A model generated the notes under the pieces. That model was not told where the DNA came from. It did not search any database and saw nothing but the letters and a program-made list of their open reading frames with translations. The position numbers were made by a program, and so were the translations under genes. From Candidatus Kerfeldbacteria bacterium (GTDB lineage Bacteria > Patescibacteriota > Patescibacteriia > SBBC01), in assembly GCA_016207275.1 (NCBI GenBank), contig JACQPY010000018.1, positions 87,960-126,079 on the forward strand: 38,120 bases of DNA. Reading direction: 5' to 3'. The stretch's first letter is position 1; each line of letters opens with the position of its first letter. Shown piece after piece: positions 25,144 through 32,379 of the stretch.

Positions 25144-25800
25144 CTACTTGTGGTGCGAGTCCGGAGCGATGTGAATGCCCCAGACCACCGTGTTGACCAC
25201 GCCCAGCCCGACGGCCAGCCGGTTCTGCCACTTCATCGAACCTACCCGTCGATCGAGATCGCTTCGCAAGGCGTCGAATCCACCGTGCAGCTGGGCCGCC
25301 GAACGCTGCGCTTCATCGGCTTTCGTTGACGCGGCCTCGGCGACCGCCAGCGTCGAATCGATCCGGCCAGACACGACCTTGAAATCGTGGTTCATCAATT
25401 CGCCAAGCTTATTGAGGTCAGCGGCTGCCATCATCACCGCACTGTCGAGCCGATCAGCCCGCACTTCGATGGCGTACTGCCGACTGGCCAGCTCGAGCAT
25501 CTTGACGTTGACAGCCAGCACTCGCTGCCGCATCATCGCCTCAGCCGTGACCGCCGAGTCGGCCCGAGCCATTGCCTTGGCGGCCAGATCATGGGCCTGC
25601 TGGGCCGACGTAGCTGCCGCTTGCGCTTGCTGCTCGGCCTGCCGGCTCTTGTCGACCGCGTACGAGCTGATCCGAAATGCGAAGATCAACGCGATAACTG
25701 CCCCGACCAGCAGCACGGTCAGTGTCCAGAACCAACCGCGGTTCGAGCGCTTCTTCTCTTCCAGCCCTCTGCTGCTCTGTTCCTCCCAACGACGTGCCAT
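25144..25800 (-). CDS. Hypothetical membrane-anchored coiled-coil protein (start MARRWEEQ; the track extends to 25875)
   Basis: TM segment WFWTLTVLLVGAVIALIFAFRI, then Ala/Gln-rich heptad-like region; SD GAGGAGGAAGCAGTCATG. Confidence 0.7.
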   Translation of the reverse strand: MARRWEEQSSRGLEEKKRSNRGWFWTLTVLLVGAVIALIFAFRISSYAVDKSRQAEQQAQAAATSAQQAHDLAAKAMARADSAVTAEAMMRQRVLAVNVKMLELASRQYAIEVRADRLDSAVMMAAADLNKLGELMNHDFKVVSGRIDSTLAVAEAASTKADEAQRSAAQLHGGFDALRSDLDRRVGSMKWQNRLAVGLGVVNTVVWGIHIAPDSHHK

Positions 25801-25920
25801 GACTGCTTCCTCCTCTTCGAATTGTCCGCCCCCGCAGCAAAAACAGAGGGCACGAACAGCACCCTCCGTCCTCAAATCACAAGCGGCCGTATCTTGGCAC
25901 AGCGACCACGCCGCGTCAAG

Positions 25921-26040
25921 CGCGCCCCGCGCCCTGCCCCTAAAGTGTCATTCCGAACTTGTTTCGGAATCTACGTAGTAACAAGCAAGACTCTGAAACG
26001 AGTTCAGAGTGACAGCCGGAGACGGCGGGCGCGGGGCGCG
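25921..26040. repeat. Composite palindromic element: 14-bp perfect outer arms around two divergent REP-like hairpins
   Basis: CGCGCCCCGCGCCC / GGGCGCGGGGCGCG; inner ATTCCGAacttgttTCGGAAT and ACTCTGAaacgagtTCAGAGT. Confidence 0.75.
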
Positions 26041-26041
26041 G

Positions 26042-28309
26042 CTATTGCTTCGGCAGACTTTCCAGTTTCTTCCCGACCTCGGTATTCGTCGGATCAAGCT
26101 GTTGGACCAGCGCAAACTCCCGCCGGGCCGTGGCCGTATCTTTTTCTTGCTCTGCCAGTAGGCCAAGCTGCCAGTGGGCTTGGGCCAATGAGGAATCGAC
26201 AGCCACCGCGCTGCCAAAAGCTTCTTTGGCTTTGGCTGTATCTTTCCGCTCGACGTAGCGCAAGCCGAGTTCGTACCACAGCGCGGCTGACTGCGGGTTG
26301 GCCTGGGCCAGCTGCTCGAGGGTGGTGAAGGCGCGATCTTTTTCCCCGGCCAACTCATCGACGAGGACCAGGCCGAACACAGCATCGACGTAGGTCGGCA
26401 CGACCCGTTGTGCTTCTTCAAGAGCGGCCCGCGCCTTGACGATCCGGCTGGTGACGTCGTTCTCATCGGCGCCTTCCTGACCTTTCCGCGCGGAAGCCGT
26501 CAGGTAGTACGCTTGACCGAGACTGACGAGCAGCTGGGGGTTGGTTGGTTCGAGCGCGACTGCTCGTTCGTAGGCACCGATGACCTGCTCGCCGGTGTTG
26601 CCGGTGACCGAGCCGAGGTTCTTGTACAGCTGCGCCACTGACTCGAGGACCGCGGGGTTGCGGGGATCACGGGCGACGGCCGTTTCCGCGTCGGCGGCAA
26701 TGGCGTTGACCAGCGACTGGACGCGCGCTCGATCGGCCGGTTGTCCCGCCTGCAGGAGCAGCTGCAGTTCGACCAGCTCAGCCTGGGCTCGCAGCACGTA
26801 GGGTATCGGCGTGCTCGGATTCGCGTGCACGGTTCGATCGATCAGCCGGCGAACTGTGCTCAAGTCTTCGGCGCGCTGAATGGCCTGCGCAACTTTAACC
26901 AGGCCCCGGTCGGCCACTAACGCTCGACCGGACCAGACTAACGTTACCACGACGATGGTGAGGAAAACCAACGAGCTCATCATCGCTGCCAACCGCCCAA
27001 TCGGGGGACGGATCACGACCATGGTAGTATTGGTCCGCACGGTAACCAGCAGCAAACCTAAGCAAATCCAAAAAAATCCGAACGTGACGAAGGTGGTCGG
27101 CGCGAACAAGAAGGCAGCGGTCAAACCGGTCCAGGCGCCGATCAAGGCGGCCGGCGCGGCCCAGGCCTCACGAAGCTTGCGGGCCAGCGATTCACTGGCG
27201 CTGACGACCCCCGCCAACGTCCGAACGACGACCGCTGCCACCGCCAGCAGGCCGAGGCTGCCGATGGTGGTCAGGAGCTGCAGCACTTCGTCCGACGATT
27301 TGACAAACCGCAGACCGCCGAGCAGATTGGCGTAAAACGACTCCGGCCGGAACGAGACGAAATCATAGTAGAACGTACCCGGGCCTGAGCCGATGATCGG
27401 GAACGTGGCCAGGGTCTTGGTGGTGATCGACCAACCCGTACCTGCATCGAGGCGTAAATCCGGCGTGACCGTGGTGCCGAGCAAACTGCTGGTGTTCAGC
27501 AGCAGGCCGAAGACGCCGATGGCCATGACGAACCCAACCGTCAGGAAGCGAACGCGCGGCAGCTGACGAATGCTGACGAAGGCGAGGCTGACCACCGCGC
27601 TGACGATCAGCGCGATCCAGCCGGCCGCCGCGTCAATGGCCAGCAGCACCAGGACGGCGCTGATAGCGGCCGCGCCGATCAGCAGCAGCCAGGCCAGGCC
27701 CCGCGGGCGGCGGACAAAAATAAGGCCGGCCGGCAAGAAAGCCCCAGCCAGCACCGCTAAGGTGGTGGCCGAGTTGCCGGTGATGAGAAATGCTCGACCG
27801 CGTAGTTCGGTCCAAGGAAACGGCGAAATACCGGCGAGCTGGAGCAAGCCGAGTAACGTTCCCAAGCCAATGGCCGTTAACGTGATGGACAATAGCGCTG
27901 GCAGGTCGCGATCTGAGTCGAACACTTGGACCGCCAGCCAGACAAAGACAATAAACGACAAGAGTGCTGGTAAGGCGTGGTGAACGTAGCCGGCGCTCCC
28001 CAACAGCGACGTTACGCGGTTGGTCGAAAAGATGGTCGACAATATCAGGACCAGCGCCAACCCTGCCAGCCACCACTGGCCCGGGACTGGTCGCACTCGT
28101 ACTTCATCCCGTAGCATTAACGCCACCACGAACGTGAGAGCCGCGGCCGCCACCAACACCACAAACACCACGCCCTTCGGCAGCTCGACCGGATCGTTTA
28201 AACCAGGCACAAAGAACAGCGGGGTCAGGAACACGGCCAAGGCCAGGAGAAACCGAGTGGTTCCTTCTAACGCTCGCGGCAGGCGCGACTGGTTCTTGAA
28301 TCGTAACAC
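26042..28309 (-). CDS. O-antigen ligase-like polytopic membrane protein with C-terminal TPR repeats
   Basis: N-terminal about 12 TM segments; C-term ALEPTNPQLLVSLGQAYYLTA... KEAFGSAVAVDSSLAQAHWQLGLLAEQEKDTATARREFALVQQLDPTN TPRs. Confidence 0.85.
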   Translation of the reverse strand: MLRFKNQSRLPRALEGTTRFLLALAVFLTPLFFVPGLNDPVELPKGVVFVVLVAAAALTFVVALMLRDEVRVRPVPGQWWLAGLALVLILSTIFSTNRVTSLLGSAGYVHHALPALLSFIVFVWLAVQVFDSDRDLPALLSITLTAIGLGTLLGLLQLAGISPFPWTELRGRAFLITGNSATTLAVLAGAFLPAGLIFVRRPRGLAWLLLIGAAAISAVLVLLAIDAAAGWIALIVSAVVSLAFVSIRQLPRVRFLTVGFVMAIGVFGLLLNTSSLLGTTVTPDLRLDAGTGWSITTKTLATFPIIGSGPGTFYYDFVSFRPESFYANLLGGLRFVKSSDEVLQLLTTIGSLGLLAVAAVVVRTLAGVVSASESLARKLREAWAAPAALIGAWTGLTAAFLFAPTTFVTFGFFWICLGLLLVTVRTNTTMVVIRPPIGRLAAMMSSLVFLTIVVVTLVWSGRALVADRGLVKVAQAIQRAEDLSTVRRLIDRTVHANPSTPIPYVLRAQAELVELQLLLQAGQPADRARVQSLVNAIAADAETAVARDPRNPAVLESVAQLYKNLGSVTGNTGEQVIGAYERAVALEPTNPQLLVSLGQAYYLTASARKGQEGADENDVTSRIVKARAALEEAQRVVPTYVDAVFGLVLVDELAGEKDRAFTTLEQLAQANPQSAALWYELGLRYVERKDTAKAKEAFGSAVAVDSSLAQAHWQLGLLAEQEKDTATARREFALVQQLDPTNTEVGKKLESLPKQ

Positions 28310-28332
28310 GCGTGAGTCGTGAATCGGGTACG

Positions 28333-29178
28333 TTAGGAACGGCGGAGACGTTCGAGCAGCGTCCGGAACTCTTCCGCCGAATAAAACTCTATGGTAATGG
28401 TACCAGCCTTACCGCGCCTGTCAATTCGCACGCGCGTTCCAAAAATATTACGGAGCTCATCTTCGGCCGCCACGAAATCAGGATTAGCTGGTCGTGATCG
28501 CTTGGTTTGCGCCACGCCCTTGGCCAGGGTGGCGCCGCCGCGGACGGTTAGGTTATGCTCGAGAATGTCTTTCAGCAGCTGGAGTTGTTCTTTCGAACTT
28601 GGTGCGCTGGCAATGACCTTAGCATGACCCTCGGTGATCTTGCCGTCGCTAATGGCCTGCTGGACTTCCGCTGGTAAATCCAGTAACCGCAGGGTGTTGG
28701 CCACCGTGACCCGCGACTTGCCGACGCGCTTGGCCACCTGGTCTTGGGTCAACCCGAACTCGTCGATCAGCTTCTGGTAAGCGTTAGCCCGTTCCATCGG
28801 GTTCAAGTCTTTCCGTTGAACATTCTCAACGATCGCCAATTCGAGCTGTTGTTGGGTGGTCGCATCTCGGACGACCACGGGCACTGTCTTTAATCCCAAA
28901 ATCTGGGCTGAGCGCAACCGCCGCTCCCCGGCAATCAGCTGGTAGCCCGAAGCCTTTTTGGTGACGACCAGCGGCTGGACAATGCCGTGTTCGCGGATCG
29001 AGTTGATTAAATCTTCAAGCGCAGCGTGATCGATAGTCTTGCGCGGCTGATGCGGGTTGGTCACGATCTGCGCGGGAGAAACCTGCAGGACTCGTTCGCC
29101 CGCTTCCATGGTCCCCTGGCGGCGCGGTGCGGCACCGGGAATCAGTGAACCAAGTCCGCGGCCTAAGCTGCCGTTCAT
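28333..29178 (-). CDS. parB: Chromosome partitioning protein ParB
   Basis: GRGLGSLIP...NPHQPRKTID...GIVQPLVV...YQLIAGERRLRSAQILGLKTVPVVVRD...ENVQRKDLNPMERANAYQKLIDEFGLTQDQVAKRVGKSRVTVANTLRLL. Confidence 0.96.
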   Translation of the reverse strand: MNGSLGRGLGSLIPGAAPRRQGTMEAGERVLQVSPAQIVTNPHQPRKTIDHAALEDLINSIREHGIVQPLVVTKKASGYQLIAGERRLRSAQILGLKTVPVVVRDATTQQQLELAIVENVQRKDLNPMERANAYQKLIDEFGLTQDQVAKRVGKSRVTVANTLRLLDLPAEVQQAISDGKITEGHAKVIASAPSSKEQLQLLKDILEHNLTVRGGATLAKGVAQTKRSRPANPDFVAAEDELRNIFGTRVRIDRRGKAGTITIEFYSAEEFRTLLERLRRS

Positions 29179-29422
29179 CCCGTTAGAAAGTTAGTCCGGT
29201 TAGAGGGTAGTGTATAAAATATCCGAAGATCAGCAAACTTGTGTGCTTGCTTGAGGCCCCATCTAACGGGATTGGCATGTAAAGTGTTCATAAGGATTTT
29301 TCTGGCAACGAGTAAATGGCGATCTTTCTAACGGGATCATCCCGTTAGAAATCCCCATGACAGTCCTTATCAATGACAAGTCCGTCTCGAGGTAGGGCGG
29401 AGGAATTTCTAACGGGGTTCAT
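29173..29422. repeat. CCCGTTAGAAA terminal-inverted-repeat element(s) filling the parA-parB spacer, flanked by direct repeat GTTCAT
   Basis: GTTCAT|CCCGTTAGAAA...TTTCTAACGGG|GTTCAT; internal copies at 29273..29280 and 29325..29351. Confidence 0.65.
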
Positions 29423-30189
29423 GCCGCCTCCTTGGTCAAGCGGATTTCATGCGCCAATCGCCGGTAGGCGCGGGCGCCGCTCGAGTCACGGCTGTGCTCA
29501 AAAATCGACCGGCCAAAGCTCGGCGCCTCGGCCAACTTGACGTTCCGCGGCACGACCGTCCGAAACACGCGGTGCGGGAAGTGCTGGTAGATTTCATGAA
29601 ACACGGCTTGCGCCAGCTGGTTCTCGTCTTCGTACATCGTCATCACCAGCCCGAGCACTGACAGATTAGGTTTCAGGTTCTGCTTGACCAACTCGATCGT
29701 TTCGAGCAGCTGACTCAAGCCCTCGAGCGAATAGTACTCGCACTGTACTGGAATAAGTATCTCGTCAGAGGCAGTCAAGGCATTGATCGTCAGCAGTCCC
29801 AAGCTCGGTGGACAATCAATCAGCACGTAGTCATACCGCTCGGCCACTGGTCCCAAGGCGTCGGCTAATCGCCACTCGCGCCGCTCAACCGTCACCAGCT
29901 CGACCGTGGCGCCGGCCAAGTTGGGCGTCGACGGCAGCACGTGCACGCCCGGCCGCCCGGTGGCGCGAATGGTGTCAACCGTCGGCACTGAGCCGGCCAG
30001 CGCCTCGTAGACGCCGTGCGGAATCTGCCGGTAGTCAATGCCGAAACCGCTGGTGGCGTTGGCTTGCGGGTCGAGGTCGACGATCAGCACCTGGTGACCG
30101 TGATTGGCCAAGGCCGCGCCGACGTTAATGGCCGTGGTCGTTTTCCCGACGCCGCCTTTCTGGTTGACGATGGAGATTTTTCTGGCCAT
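29419..30189 (-). CDS. parA: Chromosome partitioning ATPase ParA (Soj)
   Basis: KISIVNQKGGVGKTTTAINVGAALANHGHQVLIVDLDPQANATSGFG; YDYVLIDCPPSLGLLTINALTA. Confidence 0.97.
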   Translation of the reverse strand: MARKISIVNQKGGVGKTTTAINVGAALANHGHQVLIVDLDPQANATSGFGIDYRQIPHGVYEALAGSVPTVDTIRATGRPGVHVLPSTPNLAGATVELVTVERREWRLADALGPVAERYDYVLIDCPPSLGLLTINALTASDEILIPVQCEYYSLEGLSQLLETIELVKQNLKPNLSVLGLVMTMYEDENQLAQAVFHEIYQHFPHRVFRTVVPRNVKLAEAPSFGRSIFEHSRDSSGARAYRRLAHEIRLTKEAA

Positions 30190-30246
30190 GGCAAAATTGA
30201 TTACGCCAATAGTATACTGGAGCTAGCTGAAATCCTCAATGATTCA

Positions 30247-30275
30247 TTGACTTTTTTCTGCCGGCTGCCTAGACT
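30247..30275 (+). promoter_or_regulatory. Promoter for tRNA-Leu
   Basis: TTGACT-17 nt-TAGACT, ending about 10 nt before the tRNA. Confidence 0.7.
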
Positions 30276-30285
30276 AAACCATTGC

Positions 30286-30372
30286 GCCGCGGTGGCGGAA
30301 TTGGCAGACGCACAGGACTCAAAATCCTGCGATCGCAAGGTCATGAGAGTTCGATTCTCTCCCGCGGCACCA
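30286..30372 (+). tRNA. tRNA-Leu (anticodon CAA), CCA encoded
   Basis: GCCGCGG...CAGGACTCAAAATCCTG...GAGAGTTCGATTCTCTCCCGCGGCACCA, long variable arm. Confidence 0.95.
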
Positions 30373-30386
30373 AACTTTCTAACACT

Positions 30387-30857
30387 ATGAACACTGAAGA
30401 AAATCGGCCGTCTGAAAAAGAAATGAACGAATTCGGTCGGCGGTTCATGACTGATGACCAAAAGTTGATGAGTTCTGAAAGAGAACAAAATTACCATGAG
30501 TACCGAACAGAACAACTCCGTGCGATATGTGAAAAAGCTCTGATAGCGTTTTATGATGCCTTCGATGAATACCTTCAAATACACAAACCAGGACAAAAGA
30601 CCGATCGGCACGGATTACATGAACAAAATATTGTTGGGTTAGCGAAAGGTATTCCTTTACGACTAGGTGCGCCTGGCTGGGGGCAGGCGAAACTGATGAT
30701 GCTTCAACCTCCGCTCGACAGCCAGGATTCTATTGATAACTATTCGTTTCACATGTTTCCTAATGGAAAGGAAGATGAAGAGATGAAAGCCTGGGAATCA
30801 TTTTTGGCCACAAAGTTCCAGGAACGAGGATTAAAGTACACGCCATACACTTATTAA
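30387..30857 (+). CDS. Hypothetical protein, 156 aa (track starts earlier at 30282, inside the tRNA)
   Basis: MNTEENRPSEKEMNEFGRRFMTDDQ...; lower GC than surroundings; no recognised family. Confidence 0.6.
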   Translation: MNTEENRPSEKEMNEFGRRFMTDDQKLMSSEREQNYHEYRTEQLRAICEKALIAFYDAFDEYLQIHKPGQKTDRHGLHEQNIVGLAKGIPLRLGAPGWGQAKLMMLQPPLDSQDSIDNYSFHMFPNGKEDEEMKAWESFLATKFQERGLKYTPYTY

Positions 30858-30893
30858 TCCCCCTAACCTACTTCGATTGTCTCGTTTTGCCCC

Positions 30894-31445
30894 ATGAAAA
30901 CCACCACCATCAAACAAGGCTGTATGCTCCCCGGCACCCCGCACCAGGTGTACGAACTGCTGATGGACGAAAAGCAACACGCCAGTTTCTCCGGCGGCGA
31001 GGCTTCGATCAGCCAGAAGGTCGGGGGTGCTTTTTCAACGTTCGACGGCTGGGCCTCGGGCAAAAACGTTGAACTCATACCTGACAAAAAAATCGTCCAA
31101 ACCTGGCGCGCCGATGATTGGCCGGCTGGCCACTACTCAACGATCACCATTAAGCTGCTCAAGGCGCCTCGAGCGAAGTCGAGAACGCCGTTGCGATCGA
31201 TATCCGATACCGATGGTGATGATGAAGAAAGCTGGTACTCAATCCAACGCGGCCATCCGGCCAGTAGCTCCGGGTTAACCGGTATTGAGGTGCTTTTATT
31301 ATCCTCAAAGTACTCTGGGACTTGTTCTTCCGTGTCAACCAAAATGGTAAAAAAACAAATCTCGGATATCGGACTGAGTTATGGTTTGGACGATCTCATG
31401 CTGACCGCCGGGATCCAGTGCCGGAACCGTGCCGCTGAAAAGTAG
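30894..31445 (+). pseudogene. SRPBCC/AHSA1-like domain protein, apparently truncated after about residue 90
   Basis: MKTTTIKQGCMLPGTPHQVYELLMDEKQHASFSGGEASISQKVGGAFSTFDGWASGKNVELIPDKKIVQTWRADDWPAGHYSTITIKLL matches AHSA1 layout; the remainder does not, and the break coincides with CTCGAgcgaagTCGAG. Confidence 0.6.
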
Positions 31446-31745
31446 TAGCCCGTCGGCTGGGTCGCCTCGGTATATTCCATAGCGCGAAGATGTAGCCGGC
31501 CTGAGACCGGCGTTCACCACGCTAAACCGTAAATCCCCGATGTCTGCGTCCGGCATATGTGCAAACCCACTTCGGACTACCAGTTCGGCCAAAGGCGTCT
31601 CGAGCATGGTTTTCGCCGCAGCCAACATAGAGTGTGCGTCCAGCAAGCCGTAGGATTGGTAAACCTGACCATTTGAGCACTGGTCATCCTGGTAGCAGTC
31701 TTGTGCTGGTTCAAATCGACAACTCCGGTTGACGGTACATCGATC
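31335..31745 (-). pseudogene. Fragment of a secreted/Cys-containing protein (CARDB-like C-terminus)
   Basis: CRFEPAQDCYQDDQCSNGQVYQSYGLLDAHSML...DIGDLRFSVVNAGLRPATSSRYGIYRGDPADG...VPALDPGGQHEIVQTI; upstream part of the ORF looks like shadow sequence. Confidence 0.45.
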
Positions 31746-31812
31746 GGGCAAGTGCCGTCCGCTCGTGGAAACGATGTTTGATACCAGTTCGGGTGAAAAA
31801 TTCGGCGCGAGC

Positions 31813-32043
31813 GCGACGGACGGAACGTCCACGATGACGGAGGCCGAACTGGGCCGCCACCACCAGGATGTCCTGGCCCGGCTGTGCACGAACGAGCGCT
31901 GGCTCCAGGGCCTCGACGGCAACCACATGGTCGGTATGTCGGCGCTCGGCGCGCTGCGATCGGTCGTCAACCAAAACCTGACCTACGACGCGGTGCTGCG
32001 CTACTACTACACTGGCGTATCGCTCATTAGGGCGTACGAGTGA
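31813..32043 (+). pseudogene. C-terminal fragment of a SpoIID/LytB-like domain
   Basis: LQGLDGNHMVGMSALGALRSVVNQNLTYDAVLRYYYTGVSLIRAYE resembles the SpoIID C-terminal GxGVGMSQxGA...YxxILxxYYTG motif; no N-terminal portion. Confidence 0.5.
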
Positions 32044-32091
32044 ACCAAACAGCCAGGAAACTGCTTTACGAATCAACACCGTTGGTTGTTT

Positions 32092-32133
32092 AAGTAAAAG
32101 GCCCGGCTCAGAACTCCTTGTTCCGAACCGGGC
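32092..32133 (-). terminator. Strong rho-independent-type terminator
   Basis: Minus strand GCCCGGTTCGGAACaaggaGTTCTGAgCCGGGC followed by CTTTTACTT. Confidence 0.7.
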
Positions 32134-32379
32134 AGTGATTCTTGCTGCGCTGCTTCATGCAGCACATGCTTGTTACACGAACAGTCCTGGGTGATCGTCT
32201 CCGAACAACGAACTGCTGCTGAGCTGGCAGACGCTAGGCAGCGGACGCCGTCAGGATGTCGGCGACAGGTTGGTGATCGAGAGTCCTCACTCCGATGCCG
32301 CGCGAGGAAACTGATAAACTTGTGGGCCGGGCATTTCTGCTCATGGGTTCCGGTAGCGATGACCTTCAGACGGCCCCGG

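Noticed and set aside
29179-29418. parS centromere sites in the parA-parB spacer
   Set aside because: No TGTTTCACGTGAAACA-like 16-mer; the palindromes there match the repeat also found at hisS/HIT
30201-30611. ORF containing GRENRTLMTLRSQDFESCASANSATAA
   Set aside because: Antisense translation of the first tRNA-Leu
31729-32043. Full 104-aa ORF as an intact gene
   Set aside because: Only the C-terminal part resembles SpoIID; the first ~28 codons overlap the antisense CARDB-like fragment
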